Source of the DNA: UBA1067 sp963661055
Lineage (GTDB): Bacteria > Verrucomicrobiota > Kiritimatiellia > RFP12 > UBA1067
DNA: 26,588 nt
Assembly: GCA_963661055.1 (NCBI GenBank)
Contig: CAVLAC010000012.1
Span: 1 to 26,588 of the forward strand
Direction of reading: 5' to 3'
Part shown: in pieces, positions 15,101 to 22,108 of the stretch
Layout: every line of letters begins with the position of its first letter
Numbering within the stretch: position 1 is the first letter of the stretch
Notes under the pieces: model-generated
What the model was told of the DNA's origin: nothing
What the model saw: only the letters and a program-made list of their open reading frames with translations
The model's database searches: none
Program-made: the position numbers and the translations under genes

Positions 15101-17650
15101 CAGGATCCCAATTGGGTGAGTGTGAAGAGTTCGGGGCTCTCCCTCGCGTTTGATGATGATGGACTTGTCCGTATCAATCGCGATACGGTGACGGACCTCA
15201 CGAGTATCCCGACCTCGGTTTACGCAATTCAGAATACGCTAGATGGACTTGACGCAGGGATGAATCCGCTGGGGCTTTCGGACTCCGCTGTGCCGTTTGA
15301 TATTTCCTCGACGGGTGTTGCGGAAGGGACTTCTACCCACTTCGAGCAAATTGCCGCGCGGGCAGAGAAGGCTCTCGGGAATGCCTCGAAGATGCTCGAC
15401 CGTGCCCAGAGTGCCTCTAAGTACCTGCGGCAGATTCAAAATGCGACAACGGACGAAAAGGAACTCGCCGCGACGAATGAGAAGTCTTACGATGCGCAGC
15501 TCATTGAAATCTTCGGTACGCCTTATTCGGGCGATATTGGTCCTGGCAAGATGTATGAGCAGGGCTACGCGGGGCCCGATCTCTATCACTATATGTATAT
15601 GGATCTCTCGGGTTATGGGCTCACCTCACTTGAGGAAGCGTCGCCTAAGTATGTCCTTTACTATAATCCCTCGTCGACGGATGATAAATGGACTTATGAT
15701 GAACTCGATGACTATATGAAGGATGGCAAAAATACCTATTCAAATGCCCTCGTATATTGTGTCTCTGAGTATGGAATTGTCGTAAAGCCTGATTCCGTGA
15801 CGGGTTCGCGTTCGGCGTACGGACGCCTCCAACAGGCGTATTCGGACTATCTCCTCGCCTATGTGGATGTGCGCAACGCCGTAGCCGCCTACAATGAGTA
15901 TACGCAACTTTTGAAGGTCGCGTATGAAGCCGAGGAATCCATTTGGGATACTTATAAAGAGTTACGCAATATGTCCATCGCCCTGCGCACCTTTACGGGA
16001 GTTAATATTGCAGTACAGAAAGTCGTGCAAAACGCGATAAATGCGCTCGAAGTGGTGAAAGAAGCGAGTGATACGGCGTATAAGGTCGCGGGCAACTCCG
16101 TTCCTAAGATACTTGTAGCGGGTTTCTCGGTTGGCTTCTCACCACAGGACGCCGTTAATCTTGTTGCAGGCAACGGAGCTGTTGTACTTGGAGCTTCCAT
16201 TAATGGCTCAAAACTCTCGCTCCAAACCATACAGACAATGGCGGACTTCATAGTTAGTGAGATTGAGAATGCACGTAATGGGGTTCAAGACGCGGCAACA
16301 TGGAATGACGCGAAATTGCGGTGCTGGGATAAGCTTTACGACGCGGCTTCGAAGGTGCGTTCGTCGGCGAAGACGGTGAAAACGGCTGTCGCCAAGCTCA
16401 ACTCGCTCACGGCCAATTTTGATACGCTTGTAGCGGAAGGCAACCGTCTTCTCGCGGCACGCGAAGCGGAACGCGCCAAGCGCGTAAATCGTATCATTAA
16501 GCTTGAGTATAGTGATATGTTCTTCCGCCAAGTGCAGGATGAGGCGCTTGCGGGCTACTCCGCCGCGTATAACCTCGCCCAGCGGCAGGTGTTTATGGCG
16601 GCGCAGACCTACGACTACGAGACGGCGCAATTGACATCCGACAAGGAGTCGGGCGATGCCTTTAAGGCGGAAATCGTTGGCGCACGCGCTCTCGGTACTT
16701 TCGACTCGAATGGCAAGCCGCAGGTTGGCTCGGGACACGGTGACGCGGGCCTCTCGGATATCCTTGCACGGATGGAGGCGAACTACGATGTCCTTAAGCC
16801 GCGCCTCGGGATTAACAACCCCGACTCGAACGCGACCTGGTTCTCGCTTCGCCACGAACTTTTCCGTATTGACACGACCGAAGCGGGGCTCGCCAATTGG
16901 CAGAAGGAGCTCCAGAAGTATGTGGTCGCCGACTTGCGGCAAGTTCCGGAGTATAGCCGCTTCTGTCAGCCTGTTGCGTCCACCTCGGGATCCTCCACGG
17001 CGGAACCTGCACTCGTCATCCCCTTTGAGACGACGATTGACTTTGGCAAGAACCTCTTCGGACGCGACCTCGTCGCGGGAGACCATTCGCTGGATTCCTC
17101 CTACTACGCGACAAAGATTCGCTCGACAGGCGTGCGGTTCGTGAATTACAATGCGGGGTCAACAGCCGCTCTCGCGGCAACACCCGTCGTCTACCTCGTG
17201 CCAGTGGGTGTAGATCGTATGCGTGTACCAGGCGACTTGGAAGGTACGGTTGTTGATAGACCTGTCGTGGACCAAGTCATCCCTGTCCCCTACACTATCG
17301 GCTCGACCGCCCTTGATAAGATCGATTATACCGCCCTTGCCTCGAGCTACACGGGTTGCACTGAGCCGAGCGCGAAGATTCGCCGCATCCCATCCTTCCG
17401 TGCGATGACGGGTTCGGCGGACGATGCGGACCGCGCCAATACGCGGCTTATCGGACGCTCCGCGTGGAATACGCGCTGGGTGCTCATTATCCCTGCTGGA
17501 CAGCTCCTCGGCGGTTCGGCGGAAAATAAGTCGAAAGCGCTCGATATCTTCATTAATGGTGCCGACACGAATAATGATGGAGTCTTGGAGGTCTCGCCAG
17601 TGACGGATATTGAGCTCGGACTCAAGACCTATTCGCATTCGGGCAACTAA
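9158..17650 (+). CDS. Giant secreted multidomain protein (2830 aa) with two LamG-like domains and a long helical region
   Basis: A signal peptide (1-19, ending LLPAWGA) is followed by a beta-rich N-terminal third. A LamG/concanavalin-like domain lies at about 600-780 (GGSISFWANAAKS, NEWHKIVFSFSESNLTAFVDG) and a second at about 1735-1950 (GWTFEFQVAAP, GSIGEIRGWKTTRSNAQL). Between them, about 1380-1700, is a helical part with the Trp/Tyr-rich patch GDAWGHYLSALTTFYRLL near 1596. Residues about 2050-2620 are mostly alpha-helical, with probable coiled coils and IEIFGTPYSGDIGPGKMY. The C-terminal 220 residues turn to beta strands: IDFGKNLFGRDL, TKIRSTGVRFVNY, WNTRWVLIIPAG, ending VTDIELGLKTYS. No catalytic motif or membrane anchor was seen. 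The end pattern faintly recalls TcA-type toxin subunits. The first LamG coding segment (about 11040-11420) is only about 40 percent GC. It follows the collar gene by 24 bases. Confidence 0.85.
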   Translation: MKHLIPYLVLAGLLLPAWGAEEEKPSYTLSSASAAPILHYTSKDGEPQPENTWLASNNVVTAFSCVQVTTNGTPASSQQTIAGNPQVKLTSCEAGFVFERIKPEVWFGGQIPLPTDTDWTRTYEYYKNDVAEQEAFIFDPQNHRVFAKAGGTQTFTWYLKDGTKQSHAYIISTTCEGRPYRLFWTDFPYNAPPVSLSGRYIQLFGPKSIIEPTYGTKVEDQGGQQVTNNNVIISGVYLDSSSSCLYARGKVSGQFIVAFYDSGSYDNLQRIQVVEVGCPDVNYMTGYIGEPIQPYGMGYDTSGLIPSPVEVGTTVQDASGPYYYQHKGSYSYSPKNNWVYPLRTTTGEAWRLDVYWMETDAHGIQWPFERCNYSCSWNTNQMTTLITGAKVKLPQDYSVTLGGFQEPEGHALVPENQIFRTQKSGFSLLKVSATDNIWFIPVRSIDRTDTNFFTLEESKWFVGDELRPRGGSVKGTSATYNPVIDSSVSGLLNLDESSNNYNADLYYDWTTTSNTLASVIYPVNTVADSAKPLEVWWSSTVQQEGMTSPISFPSLVQRYRAIWPEVNQVPQIVIASQEGGAGTTRYEAGNAASFNNNEAKIKMPDLYAFNERGGSISFWANAAKSVIEDGYIMTLGSGDEASGDNHPLKVYIRARHEDDKVAYSIFLDKANTNGDVYNLKTSALSTNEWHKIVFSFSESNLTAFVDGKLNASTNQINSAGSDEVTSFGGKLTGNYLGCNNYSSSGATGIFLDNVALWAQTFDETTASNNLYSVLKGTESALTCAFTFDNDDLEVISGTEKRKATDIVSGRTYEAENVLRATPGAPILGNGVFTADNTPIVYRQPDKTKAGYNPNEEHAFVASGAGGYYAWALRCDLNSDATSQPFVLVQYEKDGEAKMECYSVLLTNEFHTALAANVEAGHILPGPHPLDLLDNPWCTNDYWDVVSGQTYSSAYRDRKGQVWARAAGTIPIHMYYPNQDGFDYPTLSTTPAVGVPIPWLSELGNTPSAYVLSNKPATWTWTVSWPTGVPTMRIGETLTTAANGLPEVWSAKSMAVLWPQGNTDTVKLWDPTVARESGKAGYDKAADLLSNYGFSVEAGNVELRAGKYTFKDLPPSIGSRFYVDTTKDSTNCVTLIGEQESSAGGTILWPNVANAAEITALKGLISTDADSTKRAEWASIIDGLALTKPIQPTTIEGALDPIATYIPRDHYALTAMGGTGYVTIIENDAPVGSGVGQLGVQDGDAISMHVFAVTNKYYTGRVVARQDQENLLSQQLSILYTESFAGTADDYEFEWKKATPTASGVMPTDYTNAYKRAFSSADEMRGLTRFTIGGQGDTLANLVNTFYVMRYRAVSGAAKTSMGDTWSDWCGPTLAEGWIQRVVNNVTPFTQRMTDLYENEAETLSSMIQQAGGPYMGDVALNQDNLTSVGLIQLYQTLLNKAESISIAGGSDTNINDAEVNKQLLLAAERLADLYMVLGNDAYADALNPTIGFGTTWGETAAGISQIDYGAESTGLFCFDNQVNTLLEEELALLRGRSGANNSSVQTAPYYNRLMWNFTRGITAGEVAYAVNYNINSSNNDANINADDAALQYPQGHGDAWGHYLSALTTFYRLLRNPNFTWPVSQSQMLVADAVVDVDYYDEERFAEIANKLAVTAADVVDRTARKAWKDNGGANGAGYLDEDTKRNFGYGEWATRGAIGGIANWMVANAILPETESSDTYSRLVFDGNTLLYNTNVQLSASSDFTSGWTFEFQVAAPTNSTYIGKGSVLTLAGPFDTSTEDIPLNEPATDGVTATQGFLLLSATGDGKANLLAENRCYYVVPVTNMVKVAETNNLGDVTIKEVEEIEYSVSSKIDKIAEEELSLPDNAIVAIDRAVSGAMTLRTLDANGELVASANLGTTLRCEKPFVMFGGGFDAGFQGSIGEIRGWKTTRSNAQLQSARAYVNARDENLLFYTRGTTRRTTDTELADETPGGDIPWTIQDPNWVSVKSSGLSLAFDDDGLVRINRDTVTDLTSIPTSVYAIQNTLDGLDAGMNPLGLSDSAVPFDISSTGVAEGTSTHFEQIAARAEKALGNASKMLDRAQSASKYLRQIQNATTDEKELAATNEKSYDAQLIEIFGTPYSGDIGPGKMYEQGYAGPDLYHYMYMDLSGYGLTSLEEASPKYVLYYNPSSTDDKWTYDELDDYMKDGKNTYSNALVYCVSEYGIVVKPDSVTGSRSAYGRLQQAYSDYLLAYVDVRNAVAAYNEYTQLLKVAYEAEESIWDTYKELRNMSIALRTFTGVNIAVQKVVQNAINALEVVKEASDTAYKVAGNSVPKILVAGFSVGFSPQDAVNLVAGNGAVVLGASINGSKLSLQTIQTMADFIVSEIENARNGVQDAATWNDAKLRCWDKLYDAASKVRSSAKTVKTAVAKLNSLTANFDTLVAEGNRLLAAREAERAKRVNRIIKLEYSDMFFRQVQDEALAGYSAAYNLAQRQVFMAAQTYDYETAQLTSDKESGDAFKAEIVGARALGTFDSNGKPQVGSGHGDAGLSDILARMEANYDVLKPRLGINNPDSNATWFSLRHELFRIDTTEAGLANWQKELQKYVVADLRQVPEYSRFCQPVASTSGSSTAEPALVIPFETTIDFGKNLFGRDLVAGDHSLDSSYYATKIRSTGVRFVNYNAGSTAALAATPVVYLVPVGVDRMRVPGDLEGTVVDRPVVDQVIPVPYTIGSTALDKIDYTALASSYTGCTEPSAKIRRIPSFRAMTGSADDADRANTRLIGRSAWNTRWVLIIPAGQLLGGSAENKSKALDIFINGADTNNDGVLEVSPVTDIELGLKTYSHSGN

Positions 17651-17664
17651 GGGAGGAAACGAAG

Positions 17665-18546
17665 ATGAATACCTCTATTTCTAAGCTTGAAACTCTCGTG
17701 CTAAGTGCCGCGCTCGTAATGGGCGGCGCGGCACTAACTGACGCGCACGGTGCGCCGACGGTCTCTGTTCCGCCATTCGTTTACACTGGGCGCATCGTCA
17801 ATTATGAAGGCGATTCCTACGCTGTCACCGCTAAGAAGGCGGAAATTCGTGCCCGTAAGAATGGTAAGTTAATTGCTCGCTCAACGATTGCTCAGCTTTC
17901 GGGGGATACTTCGGCGAATTATACGCTCGTTATCCCTATGTCCAATGATGACACAGCGACGGACGCGGCAAAGAAGGGTGATAAGCTCACCTTCGAGATT
18001 GCGGCGGATAAGAACGACATCTACACCGAGACGAATGCCTTTGTCGCGGTGGGCAATCCAGGTCGCACGGCTGTCGTTAATGTGCGCGTCGCTAAATGCA
18101 CGAAATTCCCAGGCATCGCCGATGAGTATGTCGACGCGATTATGGATTATGTCAATAGTGATGACTGGGATGGTTATAAATACACCGCTTACGACCCCAA
18201 TGACGATTGGGATGATGACGGTGTCTCCAACTACGACGAGTATCTCGCGGGGACGAATCCGCTTGATGATAAGGATCTCCTAGAGATTCTCACATGGGAG
18301 ACGGTTGCTGAGAACAAGAATGTTATGGCACTTCGCTTCTTGCCTGGACGCAACCGCGCCTATTCGGCGATTCGCCGCGCACCTGATTCGAGCGCCCCCT
18401 TTACGGTAACGCCCCATCAGACCTCCCCTATTGTGAATGGCACGCAGCATAACTACTTCATCACGGGCAGTGAGGACCCACAAGTGCGCGTACTTTACCT
18501 CTTGAAGGTCGGGGACGCGTCACTTTATCGCCTTCGCTTGGAGTAA
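17665..18546 (+). CDS. Secreted protein with a calcium-loop-like motif
   Basis: A signal peptide covers about residues 1-29 (LETLVLSAALVMGGAALTDA, then AHGAP). The N-terminal half (PPFVYTGRIVNYEGDSYAV...) looks like a beta sandwich. Residues about 172-197 contain YDPNDDWDDDGVSNYDEY and LAGTNPLD, the DxDxDG-type acidic loop with 'S.YdEYlAGTNP' that resembles thrombospondin type 3 or EF-hand-like calcium loops common in exported proteins of this group. The last 95 residues form a further beta-type domain ending SLYRLRLE. No enzyme signature was found. GGGAGG lies 8 bases before the ATG. It directly follows the giant gene (14-base gap), so it may be a partner. The signal-peptide coding region contains an inverted pair of the AGTGCCGCG word. 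Confidence 0.78.
   Translation: MNTSISKLETLVLSAALVMGGAALTDAHGAPTVSVPPFVYTGRIVNYEGDSYAVTAKKAEIRARKNGKLIARSTIAQLSGDTSANYTLVIPMSNDDTATDAAKKGDKLTFEIAADKNDIYTETNAFVAVGNPGRTAVVNVRVAKCTKFPGIADEYVDAIMDYVNSDDWDGYKYTAYDPNDDWDDDGVSNYDEYLAGTNPLDDKDLLEILTWETVAENKNVMALRFLPGRNRAYSAIRRAPDSSAPFTVTPHQTSPIVNGTQHNYFITGSEDPQVRVLYLLKVGDASLYRLRLE
17703..17735. repeat. Inverted pair of the AGTGCCGCG word
   Basis: AAGTGCCGCG (17703-17712) and CGCGGCACT (17727-17735) form a perfect 9-bp inverted repeat with a 14-base spacer inside the signal-peptide coding region of the 293-residue protein. It is the closest inverted pair of this abundant word in the window. There is no T run, so it is not an intrinsic terminator; it could form an RNA hairpin near the start of the gene. 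Confidence 0.55.
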
Positions 18547-18558
18547 GGAGCACTTCGG

Positions 18559-18936
18559 ATGCTACTTGCCGCGCTATTTGCCGCGCTCGAGCTCATTTCG
18601 GTCACCAACCACGCGGGGCACGTCCTCACGGCGTACCCCGTTTCGCTTACGAATGGGGTCGCCGTCCTCGAACGCACCAGCGGTGAGCGCGTCCGCATTC
18701 CCCTCAAAGCCTTCCCCGAGAGCGAGCAACTGCGCTTGCGGGTCGCCCTTGGCGAGGAGGTCGTGCCAGAGCTAACCGCGAAAAAGAAGCAGCAAATTAG
18801 GCTTTATCAGGACTTCCTCAAGCGCAATGAAGCCTTGCATAAAGCGGGTGTAACGGACGATGAAGCCTACGAAAAGCGTCGAAAAGAGCTCGAATCGCTC
18901 ATTGAAAAGACAACAAAGGAGCGAGATGTCAAGTAA
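18559..18936 (+). CDS. Small exported protein with SHD1-like domain and charged helical tail
   Basis: 125 residues. The first 15 (MLLAALFAALELISV) are hydrophobic and may be a short signal peptide, although the usual positive charge is missing. Residues about 22-60 (LTAYPVSLTNGVAVLERTSGERVRIPLKAFPESEQLRL) follow the SHD1-like pattern 'v.l.nG.v.L...dG..v.vpl..Ls..d', a small SH3-like fold common in exported PVC proteins. The rest is a charged helix (KKKQQIRLYQDFLKRNEAL, then ELESLIEKTTKERDVK), perhaps coiled-coil. GGAG (18547-18550) lies 8 bases from the ATG, and an in-frame stop just upstream fixes the start. It is the last gene of the secretion cassette, 12 bases after its neighbour. Function is unknown; protein binding is a guess. 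Confidence 0.68.
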   Translation: MLLAALFAALELISVTNHAGHVLTAYPVSLTNGVAVLERTSGERVRIPLKAFPESEQLRLRVALGEEVVPELTAKKKQQIRLYQDFLKRNEALHKAGVTDDEAYEKRRKELESLIEKTTKERDVK

Positions 18937-18945
18937 TTTATTTAC

Positions 18946-18976
18946 GCGATTTGTAAGATTCCACTCCACAAATCGC
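18946..18976. repeat. 9-bp perfect inverted repeat before tig
   Basis: GCGATTTGT (18946-18954) and ACAAATCGC (18968-18976) are exact inverted copies with a 13-base spacer. No T run follows on either strand, so a simple intrinsic terminator is unlikely. It lies just upstream of AT-rich -10 candidates (TATGAT at 18983-18988, TAAAAT at 18988-18993), so it could be an operator for the tig-clp operon or an mRNA-end hairpin of the secretion cassette. No known operator was recognised. Confidence 0.5.
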
Positions 18977-19034
18977 CGAAAATATGATAAAATATAGGTT
19001 CACATTCTACCTCTAGAGGAGTAAATTGATTGCT

Positions 19035-20255
19035 ATGAAGACTGAAACGAAGAATTTGGATAAGTGCCAGGTGCAGCTCACAGCTACGCTTGACGCGAAC
19101 GAAGCGAACGCCATCGTAAAAGATGTTGAGAAGCGTTTTGTGCAAGAGGCGGCTGTCCCGGGCTTCCGTCCGGGCAAGGCGCCGCTCGCGCTTTTGCGTA
19201 AAAACTATGGCACGATGCTCGAACAGAAGATTACCGAGGAAATCGCGAATAAGAACATCCCTAACGCGGTTAAGGCAGCTAAACTCGATGATGAGTTCCT
19301 TGCCGTCTATAAGTTGGACGATGTCAAGCACGACGAGAAAGGTGCGACGCTCGTCTTCACGATTGAAGTGAAACCGACATTCAAGGTGCCGACCTACAAG
19401 GGGCTCAAGATTGCCTTTAAGGATGTCACGGTCAAGGATGAGGCGGTTCAGGATCAGCTTAAGCGCCTGCGCGATATGTGCGCGAAGTTCGAGGACGCTA
19501 AGGAAGGTGACACGGTAAAAGAAGGCGACTTCGTCCAATTCGATTACACGGGCACAATCGACGGCAAGCTGATTGCGGAAATTGAGCCCAGCGCAAAGTT
19601 CCTCTCGGATGGGCAGGGCTTCTGGACTCAGGTCGAGGAAGGGCGCTTTGTTCCTGAGGTCTTGAAGGCGCTCAAGGGCATGAAGATTGGCGAAACCAAG
19701 AAGGACATCAAGGCTAAGTTCGAAAAGGACTTCACGATGAAGGCGCTCGAGGGCAAGAAGGCTCTCTATACCGTCACGCTGAAGGCATTCCGTTCGCGCA
19801 CGATCCCTGATGACGCGGCATTCCTTGAAGATCTCAAGCCGCAGTTTAAGGAAAATGCGGAGTCCATCGAGAAGTTGACGAACTACATCCGCGTGGAGAT
19901 GCAGAAGGCGGAAGATAGCCGCGAGGCTACACGCCGCGAGAATGAAGCGGCGGATATGCTTCTTAAGAAGGTCGACTTTGATGTGCCGTCCGTCCAAGTG
20001 AATCGCGCGATGAACGCGTACTTGAACGAACTCGCACAGCAGGCACAGTACTCGGGCTTGGGCGCGGACTACTTCAAGGAGAATCGTGATAAGATTCTGA
20101 ACGACGCTAAGGAAAATGCGACGAAGCAGATTCGTCTCTACTATGTGCTTTCGGCGATTGCGGACGCTGAAAAGCTTGAGGACGATAAGGACGAGAAGGG
20201 CGAATCGCGTAATCATAAGGCGTTGAAGTTCGTTCTTGACAACGCGAAGAAATAA
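19035..20255 (+). CDS. tig: Trigger factor, ribosome-bound chaperone and prolyl isomerase
   Basis: Binds nascent chains at the ribosome exit. The ribosome-binding segment with the conserved VPGFRPGKAPLALLRK signature lies at about 41-57. The central FKBP-type PPIase domain begins near 150 with GDFVQFDYTGTIDGK and continues to about 245. The C-terminal arms are helical. Length (406 residues) is a little below the usual 430. The frame also opens at TTG 19026, 9 bases upstream. AGGAG (19017-19021) is 4 bases from that TTG and 13 from the ATG, so the start is not settled; I chose ATG 19035 because homologues have a short lead before this first strand. It leads a tig-clpP-clpX cluster, a widely conserved order. 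Confidence 0.95.
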   Translation: MKTETKNLDKCQVQLTATLDANEANAIVKDVEKRFVQEAAVPGFRPGKAPLALLRKNYGTMLEQKITEEIANKNIPNAVKAAKLDDEFLAVYKLDDVKHDEKGATLVFTIEVKPTFKVPTYKGLKIAFKDVTVKDEAVQDQLKRLRDMCAKFEDAKEGDTVKEGDFVQFDYTGTIDGKLIAEIEPSAKFLSDGQGFWTQVEEGRFVPEVLKALKGMKIGETKKDIKAKFEKDFTMKALEGKKALYTVTLKAFRSRTIPDDAAFLEDLKPQFKENAESIEKLTNYIRVEMQKAEDSREATRRENEAADMLLKKVDFDVPSVQVNRAMNAYLNELAQQAQYSGLGADYFKENRDKILNDAKENATKQIRLYYVLSAIADAEKLEDDKDEKGESRNHKALKFVLDNAKK

Positions 20256-20285
20256 GGCAGTAAATCCTACTTGGGAGTTGGGACA

Positions 20286-20873
20286 ATGGAAAAAGGCTAT
20301 ATGATACCCTATGTCGTCGAGCAAACGGGGCGCGGCGAGCGTACTTACGATATTTATTCTCGCTTGTTACTCGATCGTATCGTCTTCATCTCAGGCGAGG
20401 TGAATGACGACATGGCGAACGCCATTGTGGCTCAGCTTTTGTTCTTGCAGTCCCAAGACCCCAAGAAGCAGATTAATGTCTATGTGAATTCGCCTGGCGG
20501 TAGTGTCACGGCGGGGCTCGCGATTTACGATACTATGCAGTTCGTAAGTTGCCCCATCGCGACCTACTGCATTGGTCAAGCCGCGTCGATGGGCGCGGTA
20601 CTGCTGACAGCGGGCACGAAGGGACTCCGCCACGCGCTCCCGAATGCCCGTATTATGATTCACCAGCCGTGGGGCGGCGCGGAAGGTAAGGCGAGCGACA
20701 TCGAAATTACTGCGCGCGAAATTCTGCGCTTGAAGGATATCCTTAATGACATCCTCGCTAAGCATTCGGGCAAGAAGAAAGCTGATGTCGTTCAAGATAC
20801 CGACCGCGACCACTTTATGTCCGCCGAGGAAGCGCTCAAGTGGGGCTTGATTGATAAGGTAATTAAGGCATGA
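20286..20873 (+). CDS. clpP: ATP-dependent Clp protease proteolytic subunit
   Basis: Serine protease that forms a 14-subunit chamber in the cytoplasm and degrades proteins fed by ClpX or ClpA. The 195 residues match the family. The triad is visible: Ser about 101 in QAASMGA, His about 126 in MIHQPWGG and Asp about 171 in QDTDRDHFMSAEEA. The start contains MIPYVVEQTGRGERTYDIYSRLL. The frame is open from a TTG at 20271, but GGGAG (20273-20277) sits 8 bases before ATG 20286, which also gives the normal N-terminus. Its stop overlaps clpX by ATGA, so the two are translationally coupled. Confidence 0.97.
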   Translation: MEKGYMIPYVVEQTGRGERTYDIYSRLLLDRIVFISGEVNDDMANAIVAQLLFLQSQDPKKQINVYVNSPGGSVTAGLAIYDTMQFVSCPIATYCIGQAASMGAVLLTAGTKGLRHALPNARIMIHQPWGGAEGKASDIEITAREILRLKDILNDILAKHSGKKKADVVQDTDRDHFMSAEEALKWGLIDKVIKA

Positions 20874-22105
20874 AAAACGGCGGTCATTGTTCGTTTTGCG
20901 GACGCTCTGAAAAAGAAGTCCCCTTAATCCCTGGCGTAGACGCAGATATCTGCGTCGACTGCGTGAAATACATCAATCAGATTTTGACGGAAAAAGAGCC
21001 TAAGAAGGGCAAAAAAAACAAAGAGCCAGCCCCTCTGCCGCCCACGCCTTCGCCGCGCGAGATTAAGGAGTTTCTCGACCAGTATGTAATCGGGCACGAC
21101 GAGACGAAGAAAGTGCTTGCCGTAGCCGTGCATAACCACTATCGCCGCCTTGAAAGTGCCGCGAAGAAGAAGGATGGCAAAGATCCACTCGCCGATGTGG
21201 ATATCGAGAAGTCGAATATTCTTCTTTTGGGTCCGACTGGCACTGGCAAGACCCTCCTCGCGCGAACCCTCGCGAAAATGCTGGGTGTTCCATTCGCAAT
21301 TGGTGACGCGACCGTGCTCACTCAGGCGGGTTATGTCGGCGAGGATGTCGAGAATCTCGTCCGTTACCTCCTCCAGAATGCGGGCGGCGATGTGGAACTC
21401 GCCAAGCGCGGCATTATCTATGTGGACGAAATAGATAAGATTGCGTCTAAAACGGATAATGTCTCTATCACGCGCGATGTGTCGGGCGAGGGCGTCCAGC
21501 AGGCGCTCCTAAAGATCTTGGAAGGCACAATCTGCCGCATTCCCCCGAAAGGTGGACGCAAACATCCCGACCAAGAATATATCGAAGTTGATACGACGAA
21601 CATCCTCTTCATTTGCGGCGGTGCATTTGTCGGACTCGACAAAATAATTGCCGCGCGTACAGGTAGCCATGTCATTGGCTTTGAGCACGCGGACGCGGCA
21701 GATGATAAGAAGAAGGACGATACCACCGCGCTTTTGCGCGAGGCGCGTCCGCAGGACTTTGTTAAGTTTGGGCTTATTCCTGAGTTCATCGGACGTCTCC
21801 CCATCGTGACCGCCCTTGAGGAATTGACCGAAGATGACCTCGTGCGCATTCTAACGGAGCCCAAGAACTCCCTCGTCAAACAGTACACGAAACTCTTGGC
21901 AATGGATGGTGTGGAGCTGACTTTTGAGAAGGAAGCCCTCCGCCAACTCGCCCACAGAGCCCTCGCCCGCAAGACGGGGGCGCGTGGTTTGCGTGCCGAG
22001 ATGGAAAAGCTGATGACGGATATTATGTATGAAGCACCTGGCAACGCCAAGATGAAGAAGGTAGTCATTACTGCCAAGATGATTCAGGAAAAGCTGGGTG
22101 ACTAA
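20870..22105 (+). CDS. clpX: ATP-dependent Clp protease ATP-binding subunit ClpX
   Basis: AAA+ unfoldase that recognises tagged substrates and threads them into ClpP. The N-terminal zinc-binding domain has Cys 7, 10, 28 and 31. The Walker A loop GPTGTGKT is at 121-128, the pore loop GYVGEDVE follows, and Walker B is in IIYVDEIDKIA. The IGF loop that docks on ClpP is retained in SHVIGFEHAD. Sensor and arginine-finger regions LIPEFIGRLPI and KTGARGLRAEMEKLM are intact. Length (411 residues) is typical. It overlaps clpP by 4 bases and is followed by panD after 3. Confidence 0.98.
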   Translation: MKNGGHCSFCGRSEKEVPLIPGVDADICVDCVKYINQILTEKEPKKGKKNKEPAPLPPTPSPREIKEFLDQYVIGHDETKKVLAVAVHNHYRRLESAAKKKDGKDPLADVDIEKSNILLLGPTGTGKTLLARTLAKMLGVPFAIGDATVLTQAGYVGEDVENLVRYLLQNAGGDVELAKRGIIYVDEIDKIASKTDNVSITRDVSGEGVQQALLKILEGTICRIPPKGGRKHPDQEYIEVDTTNILFICGGAFVGLDKIIAARTGSHVIGFEHADAADDKKKDDTTALLREARPQDFVKFGLIPEFIGRLPIVTALEELTEDDLVRILTEPKNSLVKQYTKLLAMDGVELTFEKEALRQLAHRALARKTGARGLRAEMEKLMTDIMYEAPGNAKMKKVVITAKMIQEKLGD

Positions 22106-22108
22106 ATT

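Noticed and set aside
18942..20324. 460-codon antisense frame over tig
   Set aside because: The sense strand is a clear trigger factor; the antisense translation shows no family signature and no promoter or ribosome site was seen.
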